Shown: positions 52,642-62,000 of the stretch, in pieces | Layout of the letters: each line of letters opens with the position of its first letter | Numbering within the stretch: the stretch's first letter is position 1 | Assembly: GCF_024448715.1 (NCBI RefSeq) | Contig: NZ_JAMOHZ010000003.1 | Span: forward strand, 62,001 to 126,000 | DNA length: 64,000 nt | Reading direction: 5' to 3' | Origin: Stutzerimonas stutzeri | Lineage (GTDB): Bacteria > Pseudomonadota > Gammaproteobacteria > Pseudomonadales > Pseudomonadaceae | Translations under genes and position numbers: made by a program | Notes under the pieces: model-generated | The model's database searches: none | What the model was told of the DNA's origin: nothing | The model's input: only the letters and a program-made list of their open reading frames with translations

Positions 52642-53003
52642 AGTTGCGGCTCCCCCAGAGTTTCGGCTTTCTTCTGCGCTCGCTTGATGACCACTGGAAT
52701 GACGAATTGGGTAACTACGCCCAGGCAAAACGCCGAGAAGACCAGCAACGCGAGCATGTCCACATCAGACAGCAACGAGGACAGATAATGCGCTGCGATT
52801 GGAGCGGTATAGCCTGCGGTGAGCGTTGCGGTGACAGGCGTCCAGATGCGGCGCCAGATGCCCATGGGCGGAAGGAACGAGAGGGAGACCAGGCCGCCGG
52901 CAAACCCCGCTAGCAGCACCTCATAGCTGAGGCCGGTGGCAATCCCCCAGAGGGTGATGGAGGTGGCCACCACGGCGTTAGTGACTTGGGTGGTTCGCTC
53001 CAT
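52638..53003 (-). CDS. Small phage membrane protein (holin candidate)
   Basis: A 121-residue protein with three to four hydrophobic segments (about 9-45, 55-75 and 85-105) and a charged tail KRAQKKAE, as in phage holins. It pairs with the overlapping 97-residue gene, like holin/antiholin pairs. No endolysin gene is adjacent on either side, so the lysis role is inferred from topology alone. The leader at 53004-53100 carries operator copy 3. Confidence 0.55.
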   Translation of the reverse strand: MERTTQVTNAVVATSITLWGIATGLSYEVLLAGFAGGLVSLSFLPPMGIWRRIWTPVTATLTAGYTAPIAAHYLSSLLSDVDMLALLVFSAFCLGVVTQFVIPVVIKRAQKKAETLGEPQL

Positions 53004-53059
53004 AGGGTGATCTCTCGCGGCTCACGCTTCAGTTGCCCGAAGATTACCGGAGCCGCGAA

Positions 53060-53100
53060 GATGATTCATCCTATTATTGCTTTGTCAACTCTTGGTTGAA
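53060..53100 (-). promoter_or_regulatory. Leftward phage promoter with operator copy 3
   Basis: GTCAAC-TCTTG-GTTGAA (53084-53100) is the third copy of the inverted repeat, one mismatch from perfect. On the minus strand it overlaps a consensus -35 TTGACA (53083-53088). The -10 (about 53060-53066) is weak. It points toward the two membrane protein genes. Confidence 0.5.
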
Positions 53101-53127
53101 TTAAAAGGCAGCGAAATACCCGTCTAG

Positions 53128-54039
53128 TTAGCTGTACTCACCGTATACAACGTGCGCAGCGGTCCGCCCAATTTGCACCGCTGCGCCTGACGCGACCCTT
53201 GCCGAGATGGACATGCCGCTTTGACCCGAATAGCCGCTCGTTGAAAGCGGCACTTCCACCTGGCTGCCGTCGAGGTTGATAAGCGCAGTTTCCGGGTAGC
53301 CGCTGCCGTTCAATGCACCGGCCTGCACGTTGAACGACGACAGATACTCAGGCTGCACTTCGATGTCGGTCCCGTTAACTGACCACATGCGGGTGACGGG
53401 GTCCATGGATAGCGAAATAGTGTTGTGACCTGCAATCTTGAACTCAATGGTCAGGCTATCTCCTGTCGCCATCGTTGGGGCAAGAATCTCCAAGTCGAAG
53501 CGGAAACCCGCGGCAGGGATCTCGTTGTACATCTCACCGAACGACTCGGCGTCGAGATTCAGGCTGCCGAACTGACCTGCTGGCGGAGCGATGCCGAGGA
53601 TCGCGTCCTTACCGGTTTCGGTGACGGTGTATACGTGGTTGCACGTTGCAATGCCGAGCGACCAGTTTTGATATTCACCGAACGAAATAAGCGGCCCGGT
53701 ACCAACCTGGTATACCGGTGCTACGGCCAGGTAATTGCTTAGAGACCCGTAAAATAGGCAACCAATGTCCTTGCGATTGAAAAGCTGCAGGCCACCTTTG
53801 TCCGAGTTCGCCGCGTTTCCGAGATATCCTTTTGGAACTAGCTCTACGAAATTCTCCTTCGTCAGCCCATCCCCTCCACCTGAGCTAGCGCCTGTTGGAA
53901 TTTGAACCCAGTCATCTGAGCTGGCCGTCCCTTTGGCTCGATATTCGGTTTCAGTGTCCAGATCTAGGTAATGCGCGCATAGGCTTGGTGGTGCCTCCGA
54001 GGGTGCCCCGTAGCCAGTAACGATGTGTTGAACGCTCAT
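53128..54039 (-). CDS. Phage tail-tip or fibre candidate
   Basis: A 303-residue protein, glycine- and serine-rich in its first 80 residues, then beta-rich with a C-terminal part (NGSGYPETALINLDGSQVEV) typical of receptor-binding ends. As the last gene of the tail module it is the likeliest host-recognition protein, by position only. The N-terminus (MSVQHIVTGYGAPSEAPPS) resembles small phage head-tail connector repeats, where a short folded start anchors the fibre. The start overlaps the previous stop (ATGA). Confidence 0.6.
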   Translation of the reverse strand: MSVQHIVTGYGAPSEAPPSLCAHYLDLDTETEYRAKGTASSDDWVQIPTGASSGGGDGLTKENFVELVPKGYLGNAANSDKGGLQLFNRKDIGCLFYGSLSNYLAVAPVYQVGTGPLISFGEYQNWSLGIATCNHVYTVTETGKDAILGIAPPAGQFGSLNLDAESFGEMYNEIPAAGFRFDLEILAPTMATGDSLTIEFKIAGHNTISLSMDPVTRMWSVNGTDIEVQPEYLSSFNVQAGALNGSGYPETALINLDGSQVEVPLSTSGYSGQSGMSISARVASGAAVQIGRTAAHVVYGEYS

Positions 54040-54566
54040 GCAGTTGCTCCTGTTGTGAGTACGGTGTTTTCAGCGTCGACCAGCAGATTTCCATCCGCGT
54101 CAGTCAGTGCGTTGGGGTCCACGGCCTGCTCCTCCAAACGGACCACCCGTGCTAGCAGCTCTTCGTAGTCCTGGCGAGGCACGAAGTTAGCCAGCAGCTC
54201 GGCCAGGTCCACCTGATCGCCGATCGAGCCGCCGATCGAGCCCCAAGCTGTCGAGCCGGTGCCGCCACTGCTGCGAAGCGCGTCCAGGGTGCCCGCGGTG
54301 ATCCGCATGTAAACCGGAGTGCCGGCTGGCCAGCTACGCGCAACGGTGTCTTCCTGCGCACGTTGAACCGTCAAAGCCCCAGCCGACTGAGCAGTCACCT
54401 TCACGATTTCCGTCTGCCCTTCGGCTTCCAGCGTAAGGACGTAGTGGTCCCCCGAGCTGAGGCTCACAAGTCGATCTGCAACAAGCGGCTCGACGTTGAT
54501 GATGCCGTCAGCCGCCTGCGCAACCCCCGTGAGAACGGTTGACCAGTTGTTGATGAACTTCTGCAT
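54036..54566 (-). CDS. Phage tail-associated protein of unknown function
   Basis: A 176-residue protein with an N-terminal beta domain (INNWSTVLTGVAQAADGIINVEP), a Gly/Ser linker near residue 100 and a short coiled coil near 130-150 (QDYEELLARVVRLEEQ). This looks like a small tail-fibre shaft or adaptor, but no family is recognised. It overlaps the downstream fibre candidate by four bases and follows the 521-residue virion gene by 9 bases. Confidence 0.6.
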   Translation of the reverse strand: MQKFINNWSTVLTGVAQAADGIINVEPLVADRLVSLSSGDHYVLTLEAEGQTEIVKVTAQSAGALTVQRAQEDTVARSWPAGTPVYMRITAGTLDALRSSGGTGSTAWGSIGGSIGDQVDLAELLANFVPRQDYEELLARVVRLEEQAVDPNALTDADGNLLVDAENTVLTTGATA

Positions 54567-54575
54567 CGGGTTTCC

Positions 54576-56141
54576 TCAGACGTAACAGATGGGTTCGATA
54601 TCGCGCGTCACTTGTTGGGTAACGGGGCAATAGCTGGCGTAGGCGTGTTTTTCGAAGTAGAAGTTGGCGTTACCCTGGTCGACGTCCAAGGTCGGGAGCG
54701 TTGCTGCGCCAGCGGGGGTTGCCACCTCCGCCTCATAGCGGACGCGGTAGTTGGCACCCTCGTCCGGGAGCTCCCACAACAAGAAACCGAAAATCTGATT
54801 GCTGTGCCGCACCGGGTACATGCTCAGCCGACCCTCTACGTTGTCTTCGCTGAACCAGAGCGGACTGGTCCCGGCGCGCGACGGCGTGTAACGGGGCTCG
54901 GGCGGCACTGTCGAGTCGAACCATGGGAGCCAGAATGACCCGCCAATGTTTGCGCTGGTCGGTACCGAGGAGTACGACTGGTTGAACTCACCGCCTGGCG
55001 TGAACGCACTGCTCACGGCTGTTTCATTGATCCTTTCTGTTCCGCCTCCATCCTTGAGACGCCTTATCAACGACTCGGTGATGGCTTCGGTCACGCTGTA
55101 CTCATAGCTGCAGAGCGCGACCCCATCAAGCTTGTAGGTCACGGTGAGGGTTGAAGTTGCAGTGCGGTTAGAAGTCCACGTGCCTGTTACCGGCTCATTT
55201 ACTCCGAATGAAGTTGGACCGGTGTGCACCAGAGGCGGGTCGTTGTAATCAGTCACCCCGTGGCCGTTCAGCGTTAATTCGTGAAGAGCTCCCGCCTCGT
55301 CGTAGAGCATCGCAACCACATAGTCCGAATAGCTGCCTTCATAGACGAAAACTGACGTGTTGTGGATTGCAAGGGCCCCGTAGTTGTTGCCTGACGTGGG
55401 CACCTCGCGCACCACCCGCGATGTTCCGTCCGGAAGATTCTCAAGGTAGTAGTTGTCCGCCACACCGTCTTGGTCGACATAGCTGGTCGAGCCGAGCGTT
55501 TGCGCCCTTGTTTTGCGTACCACGACCTCAGCAGTGCAGTCAGCGCCTTGGCCGCTCAGTGTCACCTCGACCCAGCCGACCGGCCGCCATGTCCAGTAGC
55601 GGTCATAGTCTTCACGAAACTCAACTGAGACCTCGAACATCGCACCATTTCCGGTGGGGCTCGTATGAAATCGCAACACGCGGATATCGTTGCCGCCGGT
55701 GATGGTAGGCGTGCTCTGCCCCATGCTCGGGACAATGACGTCGTAGCTGTAGGAATCAGGCTCCTTGGGCACAGTGCCGAACCGTGTCAGCGTAACCGTG
55801 CAAGTACCTCCGTTCAGATGGGCTGTCGAAAGCGAGGTGCGGACATTCCAGCAGTCCCCTACCGGGTCGATATAAATCCAACCCTCCATGTTCTTGCCGT
55901 AAAGCTGAATTCCAGAAAGGATGGCGCGATCCCACCACTGCCAACCGTTCGCAGCATCCATTGCCTGCTCGTCATCGTTGCGTACGATCTCGGGCGCGAA
56001 TGGGTGCTTAATCAGGGCCGTACTGCCGCATTGCCAAGGCTCACCTGATGGTTGCGGGTGGGACATGACTTGCTCGTTCGGCAGGGTGAGTTGGCCGCCT
56101 TTGACCAGCCCGTGCCACGGGCAGCCCCATACCGGCGTCAT
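54576..56141 (-). CDS. Phage virion protein of unknown fold
   Basis: A 521-residue, aromatic- and threonine-rich, mostly beta protein without membrane segments. Cysteines occur near both ends (CPW, WQCGS; YCPV, PICYV). Position between the hub-like protein and the fibre candidates suggests a tail-tip structural part. It overlaps the 147-residue gene by four bases. No family recognised. Confidence 0.6.
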   Translation of the reverse strand: MTPVWGCPWHGLVKGGQLTLPNEQVMSHPQPSGEPWQCGSTALIKHPFAPEIVRNDDEQAMDAANGWQWWDRAILSGIQLYGKNMEGWIYIDPVGDCWNVRTSLSTAHLNGGTCTVTLTRFGTVPKEPDSYSYDVIVPSMGQSTPTITGGNDIRVLRFHTSPTGNGAMFEVSVEFREDYDRYWTWRPVGWVEVTLSGQGADCTAEVVVRKTRAQTLGSTSYVDQDGVADNYYLENLPDGTSRVVREVPTSGNNYGALAIHNTSVFVYEGSYSDYVVAMLYDEAGALHELTLNGHGVTDYNDPPLVHTGPTSFGVNEPVTGTWTSNRTATSTLTVTYKLDGVALCSYEYSVTEAITESLIRRLKDGGGTERINETAVSSAFTPGGEFNQSYSSVPTSANIGGSFWLPWFDSTVPPEPRYTPSRAGTSPLWFSEDNVEGRLSMYPVRHSNQIFGFLLWELPDEGANYRVRYEAEVATPAGAATLPTLDVDQGNANFYFEKHAYASYCPVTQQVTRDIEPICYV

Positions 56142-56581
56142 TGGACAGGCTCAGCATAGTTGAAGACCACCTCGGCCCCGTTGCCGTCAGTCATTAGCAC
56201 TTTCTTCTCGGCGGGGAATACCAGCAAGCCGTCGCTACTCGGCAGACCCGACGCCCACCATTCACGCTTGGTGTAATCCTCCTCGGTGAATGGGCCAGCA
56301 GCGCCGCCCGACTGTTGAGCACCGCCGCCCTTGAAAGTCCCGACTCCCACCGAGGTCGGTAGCCCTCCCCTTGAAGGCACACTCGGCAGCAGCTTCGGCG
56401 CCGACTCAGACTTGGTGATGGCATTAACGTCATCCACCAGCTTTTTACCGGTTCGACGCTCGACCATAGCGTCCCCACCGGCTCGGCGTTGGGCCTGGGC
56501 CTGTGAACCCGTACCGCGACTTTTGACCATCCCGTCATGGATCGCCCGACGCTGTTGCTGGAGTGTCAATTGTTCTGACAT
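56138..56581 (-). CDS. Small phage tail-module protein
   Basis: A 147-residue protein with a basic, glutamine-rich first half, a glycine-rich middle, and a compact C-terminal domain (about 105-147) with EWWASGLPSSDGLLV. It lies two bases after the stop of the 647-residue gene and overlaps the next. Function unknown; a tail assembly or cement role is only positional inference. Confidence 0.55.
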   Translation of the reverse strand: MSEQLTLQQQRRAIHDGMVKSRGTGSQAQAQRRAGGDAMVERRTGKKLVDDVNAITKSESAPKLLPSVPSRGGLPTSVGVGTFKGGGAQQSGGAAGPFTEEDYTKREWWASGLPSSDGLLVFPAEKKVLMTDGNGAEVVFNYAEPVQ

Positions 56582-56583
56582 GA

Positions 56584-58527
56584 CTACAATTCCAATATGT
56601 CGTCAGGGATTGCGATCTCGTAGAGAACCGCCTGGTCATCTACTGTTTGCGCGGGATCGTACTGTGCTTCAACAACTTGCTCGTCTCGCTTTTCAGCTGA
56701 GATTTCGTTCGTGGCCAAGCGGACATCCCTAGAATACATTTCGCTATCCGCGACCGCATCGGCATAATTCAGGGTCACGCCGATCCAGCTTTCGTCGAAC
56801 GGAGGACTGTCTGCGCCACCCCCGATGTAGGTCGGCAACTGCGATCTGAATAACCTCGCGACACCCGATAAATCTGGGCCTTCCTCACCTTCGACCGGCT
56901 CAGGCAACGGCGCCGCATTCAACGTAGGAAGGGTGAGCGGAGTTTGATTGACTACCTGCGAGCCGCCCGCTCGGGATATCGCTAGGCTGATCTGGGTCGT
57001 CGGAATTCCGCTGTCCATGTCGAAAGTGTCGACGATGCGCTGCACCTTCCCACGCGCGCGTGAGCCGCGAACGTCCAGCTCGACGGTGTGGACAAGGTCG
57101 ACCTCATCGCACATGGGTGTCAGCCCTGAGAACTTGACGGTCGACCGCCGATGGGTAGCCAGGATTTCCACCTTCCCCCGATTGAGCAAGCACACGCCCG
57201 CTTCCTGACGACGGGTTGCGTCGACCTTGTCAGTGAATCCTGGCGTGCCGTCATCGCTGCTTCCAATCACCCGATCTTCGGTTCGCTCGGACCCAGTCGC
57301 TTCGTCTTCGTCCTGCCCGAAGTAAATCCCGTCGGCTTTGGCTTTAACCGCGTCGACACCGTATGGCGTTGATTCCCAGGCATCGGCATCCTCCGACTCA
57401 ACAGAGAAGCCGAGGGCGGTCCGGGTGACCTGCCGGCCGGTCTGCGAGATGCTGCTGGTCGCCTCCAGCCTGAGCTTGTATTTCTCGGTGATCGGCTGAG
57501 CCCAGCGCTGAGAACCAACGGCATTGAATCCCATCAGAATGCTGGGGTAGTAGTCGTTCTTCCAAAAGAAAGGGGGGTCGCAATAAACACCGGAACCGCT
57601 TGGCGGAACCGGATAAAACACCGATTTGGATAGCATCGTTTGCCCGGCAGACGAAATGGCGCTCTGAACCATGTCCCGATCAGGCAACTCAGTGCTCGGC
57701 TGCTGCGAGAGCACGCACCAGCCTTGAACGCCTCCGAGACCACCCATATCCGGGTGCTGCCAGTTGTAGCTCTGATCGGCCTGCCAAAGGCGGGAATAGC
57801 GGAAGCTGTACTCGATCTCGTAGACGTTCACCAGCGAAGAGAGATCGGCAATGTCGACCGACAACGAATCATCGATGATCGAACCCTCGCCGAACACGAA
57901 GTCGGGGGCGCCCGCCTGCCAGCGAGTCACACGCGGCACGCCCATAGCATCACAGTCGATGCTCGCCGGGACGGTGGAAAGACGCTCCAGCGCATAGTCC
58001 CAGTGGCTGCGGCCGAGCACGGGTGAGAACACGTCTTCGCACCAGTAGCTGGGTATCAGCCTGTTGATTTGCTCGACGCCCATCCCCTCGACTACCTGCT
58101 GCAGCTGATCGGTGCACTCACAGGTCAGGATGCGTCGCCGCGGCTCCCAGGTGGGCCGCACGACCCGACCGGTGAATCGCGGGCGGATTGCCGCACCCAC
58201 CTGAAAGTCGAGGGTGACGGTCTTACCTGTCCAACTGGCGGGGTCGGTCGCTTCGGGGATGTGCAGTCGGAACTTGGCAATGCCGGCCGCGCCTTCTTCG
58301 CGGTCCACTTCCACCACCCCAACCAGCCGACCGGTCAGGTCCTCGCCACCCACCAGCAGCGAGAGCCACCAGACGTACGACCGCGCGGCCTGCTCGTACA
58401 CAACGAGCCCGGTAGGGTCTGGGTCAGGCAATTCGCTGTCCGGGCCAAGGAGGACGACCCGTGGAGGCTTCCCGGCGTCACCCGAACCGTTGATGAGGCC
58501 GGAGTTGATCGTTGAACCATTGATCAT
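56584..58527 (-). CDS. Phage tail hub / baseplate-like protein
   Basis: A 647-residue protein. The first part includes RFTGRVVRPTWEPRRRILTCECTDQLQQVVEG, a pattern of beta-barrel hub domains that sit at the end of siphophage tails (gp27-like or distal-tail hub proteins), and the protein is acidic and beta-rich thereafter. Identification is by position and this segment, not a clear family hit. Its stop lies two bases before the next gene, and its ATG overlaps the preceding stop by one base, with GGAGGAAG upstream. Confidence 0.6.
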   Translation of the reverse strand: MINGSTINSGLINGSGDAGKPPRVVLLGPDSELPDPDPTGLVVYEQAARSYVWWLSLLVGGEDLTGRLVGVVEVDREEGAAGIAKFRLHIPEATDPASWTGKTVTLDFQVGAAIRPRFTGRVVRPTWEPRRRILTCECTDQLQQVVEGMGVEQINRLIPSYWCEDVFSPVLGRSHWDYALERLSTVPASIDCDAMGVPRVTRWQAGAPDFVFGEGSIIDDSLSVDIADLSSLVNVYEIEYSFRYSRLWQADQSYNWQHPDMGGLGGVQGWCVLSQQPSTELPDRDMVQSAISSAGQTMLSKSVFYPVPPSGSGVYCDPPFFWKNDYYPSILMGFNAVGSQRWAQPITEKYKLRLEATSSISQTGRQVTRTALGFSVESEDADAWESTPYGVDAVKAKADGIYFGQDEDEATGSERTEDRVIGSSDDGTPGFTDKVDATRRQEAGVCLLNRGKVEILATHRRSTVKFSGLTPMCDEVDLVHTVELDVRGSRARGKVQRIVDTFDMDSGIPTTQISLAISRAGGSQVVNQTPLTLPTLNAAPLPEPVEGEEGPDLSGVARLFRSQLPTYIGGGADSPPFDESWIGVTLNYADAVADSEMYSRDVRLATNEISAEKRDEQVVEAQYDPAQTVDDQAVLYEIAIPDDILEL

Positions 58528-59042
58528 CAGGCTTCCTCCGCCACGAAGGACCAGCCCACCGCGCCCGTACTGGCGTCACGGCTGTGCTGCGGAGGTTCGG
58601 CAAATACCTGATAGGTCGGATACCACAGCACCTGGTACTGCTCGGCACCCTCGACTGGCGTGAGATGCGCGAAGCCGTCGGTCACCGTGCAAGAGGTCTT
58701 ACGCCAGCCTGTGCCGATACGATATAGGCCCCACGGGGCGAAGTCCGGCCGTGCCTTGCCGCGCATCTCGATTACGGTCTCGGTGCCGACCGAACTGGCC
58801 GCCATCGGCGATGAGCAATGCAGCGTCATTACGCTGTCGTAGTCCAAGTGATCGATGCCTGGGTTCAGCGAGCCACTGCCGCTGATCGAGATGAGTGTTT
58901 TGCGCCAGTGCTTCACCTTCACACCGGCACCGCCGTGCATCCGGACCGTGCTGGCACCGCCCAGAGGCGAGTAGTTGTGCACCGGGGAGCCTGCCGCAGC
59001 AGCGATTGAAACGCCATTCAGAGTTACGCGGGGGATAGCCAT
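58527..59042 (-). CDS. Phage tail protein of unknown function
   Basis: A 171-residue protein, beta-rich, with GSGSLNPGIDHLDYDSV and TGWRKTSCTV segments. It lies directly after the tape measure gene (11-base gap) and before the hub-like gene, where siphophages encode the distal tail protein. That assignment is positional. No membrane segment or catalytic motif is seen. Confidence 0.6.
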   Translation of the reverse strand: MAIPRVTLNGVSIAAAAGSPVHNYSPLGGASTVRMHGGAGVKVKHWRKTLISISGSGSLNPGIDHLDYDSVMTLHCSSPMAASSVGTETVIEMRGKARPDFAPWGLYRIGTGWRKTSCTVTDGFAHLTPVEGAEQYQVLWYPTYQVFAEPPQHSRDASTGAVGWSFVAEEA

Positions 59043-59053
59043 GTGTTGCTCCT

Positions 59054-62000
59054 TTAGGACCGGTGTGGGCGGCTGTATTTCAGCGCTGCCCGGCTAAGTT
59101 CGTCCCAGTTTCCACCTGATGTCTGTAGCGAGAAGGACTCGCCACCCGGTAGGTGGAAACTGAGGGTCCCGCGATCGACTGGTGTGGCCCACGCCGGAGA
59201 CGCCGGAGCGAGTGGGCTGAGACCGGCCGGCTTAGGCTGGGCAACCACTCCGCCCATGGCGTAGCCGCGCATTCGCCGCTGCATGTCCTGCATGGTTTCC
59301 TGAAAGCCGTCTCGCCGGATGCGCTCAAGGAATTCCAGCGCGCCGGGCTCCCGAACGACCTCTTGCGGCTGTACGTGCTCCCCGGCGTGAACCACACCAG
59401 CAGGCTTCCACTTGCCACCAGGTCCGGTGTAACCGCCATAAGCGAATCCCGTTGCAGCGCTCGCGTCGGCTGTCGGGAACTGGCTGAAGCTGTCGCCGCC
59501 GGCAGATTTGAAAATCACCGGCACCGTGATCGGCTGAGCAATCGCTACCCGTGCCTCGTTGATCAGGGAGGCGTCCGGATTGAACTGAACAGGTGCGGCA
59601 GTGACTTGCGATGAGTAGCGCTGCACGGTCGCATCGATTTCCGTCGTCTCGGCCTCGAACTGGCTGGTAACGACGAAGCTGTCCTGGGCGATCTCGCGCT
59701 GCATCTCACCGGTCAGCGACTGGTATTCCGCATAGGTTTTCGCGCTATCGAAGGCCAACTGCATCTTCGGCAGGTCGCCCTGGATGATTTCTCGCGCACG
59801 GGCAATCGCGGTCTGCAGATCAGGACCGGACATTTCGACGTGAGCGGTGGCCACAATCGTGTCGTCCAGAATCTCGTTGACCTTGAGCTTGTAGGCACCG
59901 TCCTCAAGGAAAACGCCGACCGTGATCTGGGTGCCATCTTCCGACAGCACGTTCGATTTGAATTGGGCCACGTATTCGCGGGTGTCAGCGATAACCGGAA
60001 CCCCGATCTTCTCCTTCAGAGCGGACGCCTTCATAGCGGCGGCAGCGCGCTCCATCTCAGCCTTGGCTCGGGCCTCGTCGATGGTCAGGGGAATGTCGAT
60101 TTCCTTGGCACCGCTGAGCTGAGCCAGCGTCTTGTTCAACTTCTCCAGCGCCGTGGTCAGTGACTCGTAGAGCTTGCGCTGCTGCTCGGCTGTAGCATGT
60201 TCGAGGTCCTTGCGCTGCTGCAGCACCTTGATCAGATTTTCGTTAGCTAGCTTGGTGGCCTGCACTGCGTTGGCGGACGCACGCTCCTTGCTGACCACGA
60301 CGCGTTCGCCATCCTTAACTTCCTCGTTGAGAGACTGAGCCAAGCTCATCTGCCGTTGCGCCAAGGCTTCGGCCGCCTCGTAGTTACCCTTGGCCGCCTC
60401 CTGAGCGATGCGGCTGTTCAGCTGGGTGATCTCGCGCTGGCGGTTCTGATACGACTCGACGTCGGTCATCGCGCTGCGGCGAATATCGGCGATCTGGAAC
60501 TCACCCTGCATGCGGAGATCGGCGATCCGGCGATCGAGGTCTGCCACCTTCTGCAGCGACGACATATAGCGGTTCAGCGCTTGGTCGCGCGCCGAGGAAA
60601 CGGCCTGGACTTCCTGCTGGACGATCTCGATACGGGCTTTCGATGCCTCCTGCTCGATCGAGCGCAACTCCTTTGCCCGAGCCTCATCGGTCAGCTTCTG
60701 GCGATCGAGGATTTGCCGGCGTTTCTCGGTGTCCTGCTCGACCAGATCCAGTTGCGTCTGGGCGAACTTGCGCACGATGGCCAGCCGCTCGCTTTCGTAC
60801 TGGGTCGTGGCGGTGAGCAACGCTTGCTCGTCCGCTCCGCTGAGCACCAGCGCGGCCATCTTCGCGTCGTGCACCTTCTCCAGCGCGAGTACCGTGTTGT
60901 CGAAGTTCATCTTCGCAACGGCGTCGAACCGGCGCTTCAGATCATCGGCCTTCTGGGTCGCCTGCTCAGTGGTTTCCGCCACCTCGGCCATGGCACCGGC
61001 CGTCTCGCCCAAAGCAGCCTTACGCTCCTTCTCCACCGCTACGGTTTCGTGCAGGACGACTCGCAGCTTGTGCCATTCCTTCTCCGCCTTGGCAGCCATG
61101 TCCACGGCGTCCTCGTCGTCCGGGTTCAGGATTCCCTGCTGCTGCACCGCGGTAAGCACCTTCATGCGCGCGAGCAGCACTTCCTGGTAGGCATCCACCT
61201 GCTCGTCGGTCATCTTGATCAACTCTTCCGAGGATCGGATGTATCCGTTCTGAGCGGTCGTCCCAGCCTTGTATGCGGCTGCTGCCTGGCGCGTCTTGTC
61301 GGCGATCGACTCGGCACCCAGTGCAATCTTCTCCTGCGTAACGATCAGGCTGCCTTTACCCTCCTGCTGCAGCCGGTTCAGCTTCGCCTCGGCCTCAGAC
61401 AATTCCTTCGCAGCGGTAACCTGCGCCGCCCGGGCTTTTTCGGTCTGGCGGTTCAGCTGCTCGTTGGCCTTGTAAGCCTCATAGGCAGCATCAGCGATCA
61501 GGTAGATCTCGGCGGCGATCAGTCCGTACAGACCTGCCTTGGCGGCTCCAGCGGCCAGCACAGCGGCCATCCCAGACACACCGCCAGTGGCAGCAATGGA
61601 TGCTGCGCGCATAACGCCGAGCTGCACGGAGACGAGCTTGAGCGCCCCATATAGGGTGGTGGCTGCCTTCCCCATTCCGATCAGGCTGGATGCGAGAGTC
61701 CCGGCAATTTTCAGCGCCAGCAGCGTGCCGAGCACGGCCACAACGGCGTCGATGTTTTCAACCAGTACGACACCCAGCTTGATCAGCTCACCGAGGTAAT
61801 AGCCGAGCTTCTTGAAGCCTTCCTGCACCGCCGGATCATTCAGCGAATCCGTCAGGTACTCGACACCTTCAGTCAACTCATCCAGAAAGCCCGATTTGGC
61901 GATGGCCAACTGAGTTTCGAACACTGCGTTCTGCAGGCGAGCGATCTTCGCCGAAGCGGATTCCATGGCCTCCGCGAGTGCCGGGGCAACCCGCTTGGCC

